In this document: in pieces, positions 1-8,225 of the stretch
Layout of the letters: each line of letters starts with the position of its first letter
How positions within the stretch are numbered: position 1 is the stretch's first letter
Assembly: GCA_035507035.1 (NCBI GenBank)
Contig: DATJOJ010000068.1
Location: forward strand, 1 to 64,000
DNA from: DATJOJ01 sp035507035
GTDB taxonomy: Bacteria; Acidobacteriota; Terriglobia; Terriglobales; Acidobacteriaceae
Direction of reading: 5' to 3'
Length of the DNA: 64,000 nucleotides
Position numbers and translations under genes: made by a program
The notes under the pieces: model-generated
What the model saw: only the letters and a program-made list of their open reading frames with translations
Told to the model about the DNA's origin: nothing
Databases searched by the model: none

Positions 1-240
1 GACGCGGGTGGCGTGGCGCTCGACATTTTTCATCAATCCATCCAGATAATCGCGAGAGTCGGAGATGCTGACAACGCCAATGGTGGCGCGGTTCCACAGG
101 TTCGAAGGATCGAGTTCGGCGACGGCAACGTTGAAGTGGGCGCGAAGGCGGTCTTTCACGCTGCGGACGACTTGACGCCGATCTTTGAGCGATTGGGCGG
201 CTTCGATCGTGAGTTCGAGAGTAAGGAAAGCAATCGGCAC
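1..240 (-). CDS. DUF503 / YlxP-like protein (partial, cut by window start)
   Basis: Reading the minus strand from a GTG at 240 gives VPIAFLTLELTIEAAQSLKD, followed by RRQVVRSVKDRLRAHFNV, AVAELD and a run ending VVSISDSR. This matches the DUF503 (YlxP, COG1550) family, small ferredoxin-like-fold proteins usually encoded beside infB, rbfA and nusA. The motif pattern is clear: SLKDRR, then HFNVAVAELD, then SISDSR. The C-terminus lies beyond base 1. The GTG is preceded by TAGGA about ten bases upstream, so the start is plausible but not certain. It is the fourth gene of the rimP-nusA-infB cluster, separated from infB by the inserted peptidase and toxin-antitoxin genes. The biochemical function of the family is not firmly known; a role in ribosome maturation is inferred from gene neighbourhood. 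Confidence 0.8.
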   Translation of the reverse strand, partial: MPIAFLTLELTIEAAQSLKDRRQVVRSVKDRLRAHFNVAVAELDPSNLWNRATIGVVSISDSRDYLDGLMKNVERHATRV

Positions 241-255
241 GGGTAAATCGGTCCT

Positions 256-372
256 ACGTCGTTGGTCGTTCGTCCTTCGCCAAGACCCTTTGCGGCGTTC
301 GTTGTCGTTGCCAAGCTCGTAGGCCGTGAGATCCCTCGGCCCGCTGGTGAAGGCGCGGGCCTTCGGGATGAC
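256..372. repeat. Composite intergenic repeat region (families A and C)
   Basis: The 180-base gap between the M28 peptidase gene and the DUF503 gene is built largely of two dispersed repeats. Bases 260-279 read CGTTGGTCGTTCGTCCTTCG, identical over 20 bases to 19404-19423 just upstream of lolC. Bases 329-372 are a second unit beginning GATCCCTCGG and ending CGGGATGAC, related to units at 12562-12602 and 23440-23482. Confidence 0.6.
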
Positions 373-419
373 GCCATACAAAAAAAGCATTCAAACTGAG
401 CCACCGCCCCGACAACTCC

Positions 420-2024
420 TCAGTACTGGCTCGGGTTCTCGGCATAGCGGCGGAAGAAGCTGTCGGGCTTCCACTGCGGCCGAGCGCCATCGGCAACTTC
501 GATCATCAACGCGCGGATGACTTCTTCATATTGCGCGGCGGAATTCAGATCGACGGGCTGATTGAGGTCGTCCGAGGGCGCGTGATAGCGGTTGGTGAGC
601 CAGTCTTTGAAAATTTGCTTTTCCGCCGGCGAATTGGGATCGGGCGCGACGCCCATCATGAGCGCGGGAATGCCGTGGCGGATGAAATTGTACTGATCGC
701 TGCGGATGAAAACGTTGCGCTCGGGCTGCGGATCGGCCTGCACGTGGATGCCGCGCGCCTCGGCCACCTGGCGAGCGTCGTCGCCGAGCGTGGATTCGGA
801 AAGCCCCCAAACGGTGAGCAGCTTGAGGGGGACGATAGGCAGAAACATGTCGATGTTGATGTCGGCGACCATGGATTTGGCAGGGACGGTGGGATACGCG
901 GTGAAGTAGCGGGAGCCGAGCAAGCCTTTTTCTTCTCCGGTGACGAAGACGAAGAGCAGAGAGCGCTTGAACCGCTCACCAGATTTTTTCAGCGAAGAGG
1001 CGACGTCGAGGAGGACGGCACAGCCGGAGGCGTTGTCCATGGCGCCGTTGTAAATGCGATCGCCGTTGATGGGCTCGCCGATGCCGATGTGGTCGATGTG
1101 CGCCGAGAGCACGACGTACTCTTTGCTGAGCTCAGGATCGGTGCCAGGAAGGCTGGCGATCACGTTGGCGGATTCAACATTCTGCTTCTCGACCTTCGCC
1201 GTGGCTTTGATGGACACGGCGAGCGGGAAGCGGGGAAGCTGCTTGCGCTCTCTGGCGGCGGCGACGATTTCCTGGAAGGTGTGGCCGGAGCCGGCGAAAA
1301 GTTGCTCGGCCTTCGCAGGATTGAACATGACGGCAAGCTCTTCGCCAGCGGTGTCGTTGAATTTGGGATCGGCGAGGACCATGCTGACGTGATTGCGATT
1401 GAGAGCGATGCGCGACCAGGGAATGTCCATCGAACCGGGGTTGGGGAGTGACACGATGCCGATGGCGCCGGCCTGGTGGAGGGCTTTCCAACGCTCGGCC
1501 GAGGATTGATGATGCGCGGAGAGTGCGCCGGGAATCTCCGCGGGCGAACCCATAACGAGGACCGCGACTTTGCCGTGCAAGTCGAGGCCGGCGAGGTCGT
1601 CGTAATTGTGCTCGGGAACGCTGAGGCCCCAGCCGACGAACACGAGCGGAGCCTGCACTGCGGGAGCGGGATCGATGCGCGCGCTGAGGATGGCGTCTTC
1701 GCCGAGGGTGAGCGGCTCGGCTTTGCCATCGCGAATGAGCGCGAGGCTCGAAGCTTTTTCATCGAGCTGGCGAGAGATAAGTTTCACCGGCTGATAGAAG
1801 CCGCGGTTTCCGGCGGGCTGAAGACCAGCCTGCTTGAGTTGCGCGACGACGTAAGCTTCCGCGCCTTGCAGATTCTTGCTGCCGGTTTCGCGGCCTTCCA
1901 TGTTGTCAGAGGCGAGAACCTTGACGTAGTCCCACCAGGTTTGTCCGTTGAAATGCGTGGGCGCGGTCTGGCAGAGCGCGGTGACGGTCAGGAATAAGAG
2001 AAAAGAAAGAAGCAGCTTGCGCAC
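420..2024 (-). CDS. Secreted M28-family zinc metallopeptidase with PA-type insert
   Basis: Predicted secreted aminopeptidase of about 534 residues. I start it at the GTG at 2024 because CCGGAGGCCCC precedes it and the N-terminus becomes MRKLLLSFLLFLTVTALCQ, a clean signal peptide. Zinc-ligand motifs of M28 are visible in order: LSAHIDHIG (about residue 307), NGAMDNASG (about 328), TGEEKG (about 363), INIDMF (about 390) and RYHAPSDD near the C-terminus. The region between about 100 and 280 resembles the protease-associated domain common in this family. The likely role is periplasmic or extracellular peptide degradation. It sits in the same orientation as rimP-nusA-infB but has its own promoter-like sequence just upstream, and it separates infB from the DUF503 gene. 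Confidence 0.9.
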   Translation of the reverse strand: MRKLLLSFLLFLTVTALCQTAPTHFNGQTWWDYVKVLASDNMEGRETGSKNLQGAEAYVVAQLKQAGLQPAGNRGFYQPVKLISRQLDEKASSLALIRDGKAEPLTLGEDAILSARIDPAPAVQAPLVFVGWGLSVPEHNYDDLAGLDLHGKVAVLVMGSPAEIPGALSAHHQSSAERWKALHQAGAIGIVSLPNPGSMDIPWSRIALNRNHVSMVLADPKFNDTAGEELAVMFNPAKAEQLFAGSGHTFQEIVAAARERKQLPRFPLAVSIKATAKVEKQNVESANVIASLPGTDPELSKEYVVLSAHIDHIGIGEPINGDRIYNGAMDNASGCAVLLDVASSLKKSGERFKRSLLFVFVTGEEKGLLGSRYFTAYPTVPAKSMVADINIDMFLPIVPLKLLTVWGLSESTLGDDARQVAEARGIHVQADPQPERNVFIRSDQYNFIRHGIPALMMGVAPDPNSPAEKQIFKDWLTNRYHAPSDDLNQPVDLNSAAQYEEVIRALMIEVADGARPQWKPDSFFRRYAENPSQY

Positions 2025-2051
2025 GGGGCCTCCGGGGATTGCAAAGAGAGG

Positions 2052-2079
2052 ATTGTAACGCAAGGCGGCAGATTATGAA
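2052..2079 (-). promoter_or_regulatory. Candidate promoter of the M28 peptidase gene
   Basis: On the minus strand TTCATA (2079-2074) is followed by a 16-base spacer and TACAAT (2057-2052), about 28 bases before the GTG start. This suggests the gene does not depend on read-through from infB. Confidence 0.45.
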
Positions 2080-2193
2080 CGGACCCACGGCTTGCGCCGT
2101 GGGCTGCCTTGACGCCGCTTCGCGGCTATTTCCGTTGTGTCGAGTATCGAGCAAGGACACAATTTGGATAGCCCCAGAACATCTGCACGATTT

Positions 2194-2227
2194 ATACCAT
2201 ATATAATGCTGGTACCATGTATGGTAT
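2194..2227 (+). promoter_or_regulatory. Palindromic operator over the toxin-antitoxin promoter
   Basis: TACCAT occurs at 2195-2200 and 2213-2218, and its complement ATGGTA at 2221-2226. The second and third form a perfect inverted repeat with a two-base spacer. A TATAAT box (2202-2207) lies between the first and second. The cluster sits 12-45 bases before the antitoxin start, the usual place for autorepression by an antitoxin or toxin-antitoxin complex. Confidence 0.6.
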
Positions 2228-2238
2228 GCTCTACGAAT

Positions 2239-2442
2239 ATGGGGAACAGCCGCAAGATCACTCTAGAAATCCCGCCAGAGCTTCTCGATAAAGCGCAGAA
2301 GGCCAGCGGCACCGGCATCACGCAGACGGTCCGCATGGGATTGGAATTGGTAGCGGCGTCCCGCACCTACGCCAGCCTGCGGCAGCTTCGTGGCAAAGTG
2401 CGTTTCTCGCGTTCTTTAGCCGACTTGAAAGCGGATCGATGA
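2239..2442 (+). CDS. VapB-like antitoxin (ribbon-helix-helix type)
   Basis: A 67-residue protein starting MGNSRKITLEIPPELLDKAQ. The N-terminal strand (KITLEIPPELL) followed by two helices (DKAQKASG, ITQTVRMGLELVAA) fits a ribbon-helix-helix DNA-binding fold, and the tail RFSRSLADLKADR would be the toxin-binding part. It overlaps the PIN-domain toxin gene by four bases (ATGA), implying translational coupling. It should neutralise the toxin and repress the operon through the palindromes just upstream. The ATG at 2239 is chosen because it begins exactly at the fold; an upstream in-frame ATG at 2206 would overlap the operator. Confidence 0.8.
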   Translation: MGNSRKITLEIPPELLDKAQKASGTGITQTVRMGLELVAASRTYASLRQLRGKVRFSRSLADLKADR

Positions 2443-2813
2443 TTGCAGCGGATACCAGCACATGGATCGCTTTTCTCGAAGGTGAGAAAGGTGAAGATGT
2501 AGAACAGATGGATAGGGCGCTGCAAGATCGGCAACTCCTGATGGTGCCGGTTGTGCTCACAGAGTTATTGAGCGATCCGAAGCTGCCGTCCAGCGTGGCT
2601 GACACTCTCTCGGACGTGCCCATGATCGAGATTGAATCTGGATTTTGGCAGCGAGCGGGAGCGTTACGAGCAAAAGTCTTGTCCAGGCGTCGCAAGGCTC
2701 GGCTTGGGGATGCTCTGATCGCTCAAACCTGCGTGGATCGAGGCGTTCCTCTCATTACGCGCGATCGAGATTTTCGAGCGTTCGTAGAGGCCGCCGGGCT
2801 GGAGATTGTTTAG
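2439..2813 (+). CDS. vapC: PIN-domain ribonuclease toxin, VapC-like
   Basis: A 124-residue PIN-domain protein. The acidic residues that bind metal in this family are visible: AADTSTW (D4), VLTELLSD (E about 43), LGDALIA (D about 91) and ITRDRDF (D about 110). VapC toxins cleave RNA, typically initiator tRNA or rRNA, when freed from their antitoxin. It is co-encoded with the upstream antitoxin in the four-base overlap arrangement typical of vapBC. It is oriented against the surrounding ribosome-maturation operon, which suggests a later insertion into the infB-DUF503 interval. Confidence 0.88.
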   Translation: MIAADTSTWIAFLEGEKGEDVEQMDRALQDRQLLMVPVVLTELLSDPKLPSSVADTLSDVPMIEIESGFWQRAGALRAKVLSRRRKARLGDALIAQTCVDRGVPLITRDRDFRAFVEAAGLEIV

Positions 2814-2935
2814 CCGCCAGGCGGCGGAGCGGGTTCTAAAGGAAAGAAGATTCAATTGCTGCCAAAGGAGCTATATGAAAAGAGATACGCGGCCGACTAT
2901 CTAGGCCGACCTTAGTCTTATATCCGCAATCCGCC

Positions 2936-2966
2936 TGCGACGAACGACCAAAGACGAACGACGTTC
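2936..2966. repeat. Dispersed repeat family A, diverged copy
   Basis: The stretch CGACGAACGACCAAAGACGA and following bases, immediately downstream of infB, is related on the opposite strand to the 20-base unit at 260-279 and 19404-19423 (shared core TTGGTCGTTCGTC). Confidence 0.45.
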
Positions 2967-5825
2967 TTAGGCGATCACTTCGGCGGCGATCCGCTCGGTC
3001 ACGAAAGCTTCGATCACATCACCCGTTTTGACGTCGCCGTAATTGGCGATGGCGATGCCGCACTCCATGCCGTTGCGGACTTCGCTGGCGTCGTCTTTGA
3101 AGCGTCGCAGCGAGCCGATTTTGCCTTTGAAGATCACGACGTTGTCGCGCAGCAGGCGGACTTCGTTGTCGCGCTTGATGAGACCGTCGCTCACGCGGCA
3201 TCCGGCCACGGTGCCAACTTTCGGAATGCGGAAAGTTTCGAGCACTTCGGCGCGGCCCTGATAAGTTTCCTTGATTGTGGGTTCCAGCAGGCCGCTCATG
3301 GCGCGCTTGATCTCGTCCTGTAGCTCATAAATGATCGAGTGCAGGCGGATGTCCACTTTTTCTTGCTCGGCGAGTTCTTGGGCCTTGCGTTCGGGACGAA
3401 CGTTGAAGCCGATGATAATGGCGTTCGAAGCGGACGCGAGCAGCACGTCGCTCTCGGTGATAGCGCCGACGCCGGAGCGAAGAACTTTCAAGCGCACTTT
3501 GTCGTTGGAAAGTTTCGAGAGTAAGTCGCTCAAAACCTCGATCGATCCGTGCACGTCGCCTTTGAGAATGATATTGAGTTCTTTTATGCCGGCGGTCTTT
3601 AACTGCTCGGCCAGGCCTTCGAGTGAAACGCGGGAGCTCTTGGCCAGGGCGGCTTCGCGGGCCTTCTGCTCGCGATAATCGGAGATGCCGCGGGCTTTGT
3701 CACGATCGGCGACAACCAGGAACTGATCGCCGGACTGCGGCAAACCTTCCATGCCGAGAATTTCGACTGGTGTCGAAGGCGGAGCTTCCTCGAGCGGGTT
3801 GGCGCGATCGTCGAACATGGCACGGACTTTTCCGTAAACGTTTCCGACAACGAAATTATCGCTAGTGCGCAGCGTGCCGTTCTGAACGAGCACGGTAGCG
3901 ACCGGTCCGCGTCCGCGATCGAGTTTGGCTTCGAGCACCACGCCCGTGGCGGGACGGTCGGGATTCGCCCTGAGCTCTTGCAGATCGGCGACCAGGCAGA
4001 TCATTTCCATCAGCAGATTGAGATTGGTTTTCTGCTTGGCGGAAACGTCGACGAAAACTGTCGTACCGCCCCAGGCTTCCGGCATCAAGCCGCGATCGGC
4101 CAGCTGCTTCTTGACCCGGTCGGGCATGGCGTCGGGCTTGTCAATCTTATTGACTGCCACGATGATTGGCACTTCGGCGGCGTGGGCGTGATCGATGGCC
4201 TCAAGTGTCTGCGGCATAACACCGTCATCGGCAGCGACCACGAGCACAACGATATCGGTCGCTTTCGCACCGCGCGATCGCATGCGGGTAAACGCTTCGT
4301 GACCGGGCGTATCGAGGAACACGATCTGCCGTCCGTAGGCCGGAGACTGCTTGTCTTGAATCGTGACTTTATACGCGCCGATGTGCTGCGTGATACCGCC
4401 GGCTTCGCCACCGGCTACGTCAGTCGAGCGGATCGAATCAAGCAGCGTGGTTTTGCCGTGATCGACGTGGCCCATGATGGTAACCACGGGCGGACGCGGA
4501 ACGGCCTCACTCGCCGCGCCTTCTTCGCCAACGCCCGATTCGGAGACTTCCTTCGCGGCCTGCTCTTCAAAGCTGATGACGTTGGTATCCGCTCCGAAAA
4601 AGCGCGCCATTTCGCTGGCGAGCTCGGCGTCGAGAGTCTGATTGATGGTTGCGAAAACGCCACGGCCCAACAAGCGCGCGATCAGATCTTTGGCGCGAAT
4701 CGCCAGCTTCTCGGCCAGATCCTTTACGCTGATGCCTTCCGCGATCGTAATGCTGCGAGTGATCGGCAGCGGCTCGTTCGAAATCGTCACGCGCGGCGGC
4801 GGAACGAAGCCCTTCATCGGGCCTTCCTTCACACCTCGCGGAACATAGCGCTGGCCGGGTCTGCGCGCGGGCGCACCGGGACGCGCACCGGGGCGAACTG
4901 GGCCAGGCGCGGGACCTCCGGGACCAACTCCCAAAGGACGCGCGCCGGTGGGCGACTGTCGCGTGGGATGCATGGGACGCCGCTCGCCGGGACGTAATGG
5001 CGGGCGCGATCCCGGCGGCCCACCACCCGGACGCGGACGCTGAAAAATTGGCTGACCGGGCACGGGACGCCCGGGGGCGGGGCGCGGTCCTGCCGAAGCG
5101 TTCGCAGGGGGAGCCGGACGCACCGGCGCTTTATACACTGGACGCGGGCCAGTCTGCGGCACGATCATCCGCGGCGGCGGCGCTTGCGGACGCGGGGGCA
5201 CAACCGGAGCCGCGGGCTTGGCCGCGATCGATGCAGTTGGTTGAGGCGGTGGCGGAGTCACCGCTGCCGGCGGCGGAGGAACCGTCGCTACCGGCGCGGC
5301 GGGACGAACCGGAGCCGCGGGAGGCGGAGCCGTCGGCGCAACCGGAGCCACAACTGGCGGCTTGGGCGCGACGGGCGTAACAATCTTTGGCGCAGGCGGA
5401 ATCACTACGGTCGGTGGTGCGGGAGGAACAGGAGCCTTTACGACGGGCGGCGCGGGGGCTACCGGTTTGGTTTCAACCGGCGCGGGGCGCACGGGATGAG
5501 CGGGAGCAGCAGGAGGAGCGGGCGGCGCGGGGGCATGTTGCTTGCGGATAGCATCGAGCACGTCGCCGGGTCGAGAGATGTGAGAAAGGTCGATCTTGGT
5601 CTTGATCTCATCGACCGCGGGGCGACTTGCACGAGCCGTCTTTGCGCCAGCGTGATCTCCGTCCCCAGACTTCAAATACGCGCGCACTTTTGCGGCTTCA
5701 TGCTCTTCCAATGAGCTGGAATGGGTTTTCTTCTCGGTGACTCCCACCACCGGAAGTGCATCGAGAATCGCCTTACTTTTGACTTCCAGCTCCCTTGCCA
5801 GATCGTTAATTCGAATCTTACTCAT
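2967..5825 (-). CDS. infB: Translation initiation factor IF-2
   Basis: GTPase that places fMet-tRNA on the 30S subunit and promotes subunit joining. The 952-residue protein begins with an IF2_N helical module (SKIRINDLARELEVKSKAIL). It is followed by a very long low-complexity stretch (roughly residues 90-330) rich in Pro, Ala, Val and Arg, with a basic Gly/Arg/Pro part at its end. A second IF2_N module precedes the G domain, which shows GHVDHGKTT (G1), DTPGHEAF (G3) and NKIDKPDA (G4). Domains II-IV follow to the C-terminus. It lies 81 bases downstream of nusA, as in many bacteria. The linker is longer and more proline-rich than in E. coli; this is common in high-GC Acidobacteria and probably disordered. 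Confidence 0.98.
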   Translation of the reverse strand: MSKIRINDLARELEVKSKAILDALPVVGVTEKKTHSSSLEEHEAAKVRAYLKSGDGDHAGAKTARASRPAVDEIKTKIDLSHISRPGDVLDAIRKQHAPAPPAPPAAPAHPVRPAPVETKPVAPAPPVVKAPVPPAPPTVVIPPAPKIVTPVAPKPPVVAPVAPTAPPPAAPVRPAAPVATVPPPPAAVTPPPPQPTASIAAKPAAPVVPPRPQAPPPRMIVPQTGPRPVYKAPVRPAPPANASAGPRPAPGRPVPGQPIFQRPRPGGGPPGSRPPLRPGERRPMHPTRQSPTGARPLGVGPGGPAPGPVRPGARPGAPARRPGQRYVPRGVKEGPMKGFVPPPRVTISNEPLPITRSITIAEGISVKDLAEKLAIRAKDLIARLLGRGVFATINQTLDAELASEMARFFGADTNVISFEEQAAKEVSESGVGEEGAASEAVPRPPVVTIMGHVDHGKTTLLDSIRSTDVAGGEAGGITQHIGAYKVTIQDKQSPAYGRQIVFLDTPGHEAFTRMRSRGAKATDIVVLVVAADDGVMPQTLEAIDHAHAAEVPIIVAVNKIDKPDAMPDRVKKQLADRGLMPEAWGGTTVFVDVSAKQKTNLNLLMEMICLVADLQELRANPDRPATGVVLEAKLDRGRGPVATVLVQNGTLRTSDNFVVGNVYGKVRAMFDDRANPLEEAPPSTPVEILGMEGLPQSGDQFLVVADRDKARGISDYREQKAREAALAKSSRVSLEGLAEQLKTAGIKELNIILKGDVHGSIEVLSDLLSKLSNDKVRLKVLRSGVGAITESDVLLASASNAIIIGFNVRPERKAQELAEQEKVDIRLHSIIYELQDEIKRAMSGLLEPTIKETYQGRAEVLETFRIPKVGTVAGCRVSDGLIKRDNEVRLLRDNVVIFKGKIGSLRRFKDDASEVRNGMECGIAIANYGDVKTGDVIEAFVTERIAAEVIA

Positions 5826-5906
5826 CCGCCCCCGTTTTCCTCCAAGCTCTTCCCGCTACGTTTTCATACTAACCTCACGGTTGTTGATTTACCCAAGCCC
5901 TAACCG

Positions 5907-7385
5907 TTATTTAGAATTCTCGGAAGCTTCTGGCTCTTCCGCCACTGGTTCCGCCGATGATACTTCTGGCTCGCTGGCGACGGACTCCTCGCCGGCCGCT
6001 TCTGCAGCGGCTCCTTCTTCTTGAGGAGGTACTTCCGTGACCGGTTCGCCTGATTCAGCGGCAGGCGCAGCCTCCTGCGATGCCTGCTCAGCCGCGGCCT
6101 CGGATGCTTCCAGATTAGAGAAATACTCGCTGACGGCCAAGCTGATTTTTTCCACCGTTTTGGGCCCGATGCCCTCGATGGCTTCGAGTTGCTCGGGCGT
6201 CATATCGGCAAGCGCTTCGACGGTCGTGACCCCAGCAGCGCTAAGTTTTTCGATTAGGCCTTCGCCCAAGCCAGAAACACTTTCCAGCGGTGTGGTCACG
6301 GCAGGCGCGAGTTGCGACATCTGTTCTTCGACTTCCTGGCGCTTTTCTTCCTCGCTCTTAATGTCGATCTTCCAGCCCAGGAGCTTGGCCGCGAGGCGGA
6401 CATTCTGTCCTTTTTTGCCGATGGCGAGCGAGAGCTGGCTGTCGTCGACCACAACTTCGAGATGCTTCTCGGCCTGGTCAACGATGGTTACGCGGCTGAC
6501 TTTGGCCGGCTGAAGCGCCTTTTCGGCGAAGGTGACCGCATCCTCGTGATATTCAATAATGTCAATTTTTTCGCCGCGCAGCTCGCGGATAATGGACTGC
6601 ACGCGCATGCCCTTCATGCCCACGCAGGCACCGACCGCGTCGACATCTTTGTCTTTCGACATGACCGCGATTTTGGTGCGCTCGCCAGCTTCGCGCGCAA
6701 TGGCGCGAATCACCACCGTGCCGTCGTAAATTTCCGGCACTTCGGTCTGGAACAGATTCTGCACCAATTCTGGTGCGGCTCGAGAAACCACGACTGCTGG
6801 ACCTTTTGCAGCCTTCTCGACGCGGGCAATCACCACGCGCACGCGCTCACCGACGGCAAACGACTCCAGCCGCGACTGTTCTTTGCGCGGCATGCGTGAT
6901 TCGGCTTTGCCCAGGTCGAAGATCACATCCGGACCTTCGACACGCTTCACGGTGGCGTTGACGATTTCACCTACGCGGCCAATATATTCGTTGTAAACCG
7001 TGTCGCGCTCGGCTTCGCGAACCTTTTGAAAGATCACCTGCTTGGCCAGTTGTGCGGCGATGCGACCGAGAATTCCTTCGGTCTCTTTAGGAATTTGCAA
7101 CTCGCCGCCAACTTCGATTTGAGGATTCACCTTGCGCGCGTCATCAACCGTGACTTGCAGCAACGGGTCCTCAACCTGCTCAGGACTCTCAACTACTGTC
7201 TTGACGGCGAACGCGCGAATCTTGCCCGTGTCCTTGTCGAGTTCGGCGCGGAGATTCTCCTGCGTCTTGTAATACTTGCGCGTAGCGACAACGATGGCAT
7301 CTTCGACCGCACTGATCACAATTTGCGGATCGATGCCTTTTTCGCGGCTCAGCGCGTCAATCGTGTTGTAAAGCTCACTTGCCAT
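5907..7385 (-). CDS. nusA: Transcription termination/antitermination factor NusA
   Basis: RNA polymerase-associated factor for pausing, termination and antitermination. The order of parts is an N-terminal RNAP-binding domain (ASELYNTIDALSREKGI), an S1 domain (IGRVGEIVNATVKRV), KH1 with GMKGMRVQSI, KH2 with IGKKGQNVRLAAKL, and a helix-hairpin-helix pair (GLGEGLIEKL and IEGIGPKTVEKI) resembling the C-terminal repeats. An acidic Glu/Ala-rich tail of about 65 residues ends the protein. I use the ATG at 7385 rather than the TTG two codons earlier. The gene follows rimP by 48 bases, and that gap contains a CTAG-rich repeat that leaves a weak ribosome binding site. Confidence 0.97.
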   Translation of the reverse strand: MASELYNTIDALSREKGIDPQIVISAVEDAIVVATRKYYKTQENLRAELDKDTGKIRAFAVKTVVESPEQVEDPLLQVTVDDARKVNPQIEVGGELQIPKETEGILGRIAAQLAKQVIFQKVREAERDTVYNEYIGRVGEIVNATVKRVEGPDVIFDLGKAESRMPRKEQSRLESFAVGERVRVVIARVEKAAKGPAVVVSRAAPELVQNLFQTEVPEIYDGTVVIRAIAREAGERTKIAVMSKDKDVDAVGACVGMKGMRVQSIIRELRGEKIDIIEYHEDAVTFAEKALQPAKVSRVTIVDQAEKHLEVVVDDSQLSLAIGKKGQNVRLAAKLLGWKIDIKSEEEKRQEVEEQMSQLAPAVTTPLESVSGLGEGLIEKLSAAGVTTVEALADMTPEQLEAIEGIGPKTVEKISLAVSEYFSNLEASEAAAEQASQEAAPAAESGEPVTEVPPQEEGAAAEAAGEESVASEPEVSSAEPVAEEPEASENSK

Positions 7386-7393
7386 AACCAAAA

Positions 7394-7420
7394 CGCTTCT
7401 AGCTATTCGCTCCTAGCTTG
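7394..7420. repeat. CTAG-rich intergenic repeat between rimP and nusA
   Basis: On the minus strand the gap reads AAGCTAGGAGCGAATAGCTA followed by GAAGC. It resembles the CTAGGAGCTAGTAGCT unit between secD and secF at 33886-33919. The TAGGAGC part could serve as a distant ribosome binding sequence. Confidence 0.45.
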
Positions 7421-7433
7421 AATCTCGTCACTG

Positions 7434-8009
7434 CTAAATCTCGGGAACCAGATTTGCTTTTTCGATGTTGCTGAACTCGATTTCCACTTTTTCACTTTCA
7501 GTGACCGCAGCCTGCTTCCGTTTCTTGACCGCTGCGACTGGAGCCAACATCAACCGGCCATTCTGAAAACTTTCCAGCTGACCATCAAAATGGCGGTTGC
7601 CGTTGACCGGCTCGCGAGTCGTCAACTTCACCCGGCTGCCGACGAACCGCTCGAACTCCGCCGGCCGCGATAGCTTGCGATCGAGCCCGGGCGATGAAAC
7701 TTCCAAAACATACGACCCGCCCGGCATCACATCCTCGACATCCAGAATCGTGCCTACTTCCCGGCTCAGGTTGGCACAATCCTCGTGGGTCACGCCGACG
7801 GGGGCGCTGCCGTTTCCAGAGGGGTCGTTCCCTGGCCGGTCATTTCCCGGCCGATCATTTCCTGGACGATCGTTTCCTGGACGATCGATGACGATGCGCA
7901 ACATACGTTTGTTGCCGCCGCCGCGCAGCTCGACCTCGACGATCTCCAACCCGCTGGAGGCGCCGACCCGCTCTGCGATCTCGCGTACCTTCTCAAGCTC
8001 AAGTGCCAT
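7434..8009 (-). CDS. rimP: Ribosome maturation factor RimP, with tandem-repeat insertion
   Basis: 30S assembly factor, 191 residues. The N-terminal domain shows LGLEIVEVE-like sequence (SSGLEIVEVELRGGGNKRML) and the strand RIVID, then GVTHEDCANLSREVGTILDV and SYVLEVSSPGLDRKL, both RimP signatures, followed by the small C-terminal SH3-like domain. Between RIVID and GVTHEDCA, where the family normally has a short PGG turn, there is a repeat RPGND four times plus PSGNGSAP, about 27 extra residues. The extra loop is encoded by four 15-base tandem units at 7824-7883. The gene heads the rimP-nusA-infB cluster. Confidence 0.95.
   Translation of the reverse strand: MALELEKVREIAERVGASSGLEIVEVELRGGGNKRMLRIVIDRPGNDRPGNDRPGNDRPGNDPSGNGSAPVGVTHEDCANLSREVGTILDVEDVMPGGSYVLEVSSPGLDRKLSRPAEFERFVGSRVKLTTREPVNGNRHFDGQLESFQNGRLMLAPVAAVKKRKQAAVTESEKVEIEFSNIEKANLVPEI
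7824..7883. repeat. Tandem 15-bp repeat inside rimP (4 units)
   Basis: Four consecutive 15-base units encode Asp-Arg-Pro-Gly-Asn steps on the minus strand. The last two units differ by one base (atcatttcctggacg and atcgtttcctggacg) and the first two are more diverged. The length keeps the reading frame. Confidence 0.85.
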
Positions 8010-8194
8010 GAAACCAGCAACTTAAGTGACGACGCCGGACGAAAGCCCTGCAAACTAAAATGTGGGCTTGCGCCCACTGTGTGCTTCGCCAACTTCGTAC
8101 TTACACAACAGTTTCCGAACTCCAATAATACGCCGCCCCATAGGAAAAGACAAACCGCAGGTCATGGCTTGCAGAGGGCACTTGAAGGGTGGAC

Positions 8195-8200
8195 TATAAT
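8195..8200 (+). promoter_or_regulatory. Candidate -10 box for the VWFA-related gene
   Basis: A perfect TATAAT lies 25 bases before the ATG at 8226, in the 216-base rimP/VWFA divergent gap. A -35 at normal spacing is not obvious; TTGCAG at 8169-8174 is 20 bases away. Confidence 0.35.
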
Positions 8201-8225
8201 TTGTTCGCGTCGCAGGAGTTCGTCT

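Noticed and set aside
531..1451. 306-residue plus-strand ORF opposite the M28 peptidase gene
   Set aside because: It is the antisense reading of a well-supported gene; its composition (Asp/Arg/Val rich) is that of a high-GC shadow frame.
3978..5714. Long plus-strand ORFs opposite infB
   Set aside because: Antisense to IF-2, rich in Arg, Gly and Asn as expected from reversing the Pro/Ala linker; no independent signals.
7785..8225. Upstream extension of the VWFA-related protein into rimP
   Set aside because: The extension overlaps rimP and lacks protein-like sequence; the ATG at 8226 has a ribosome binding site and a signal peptide.
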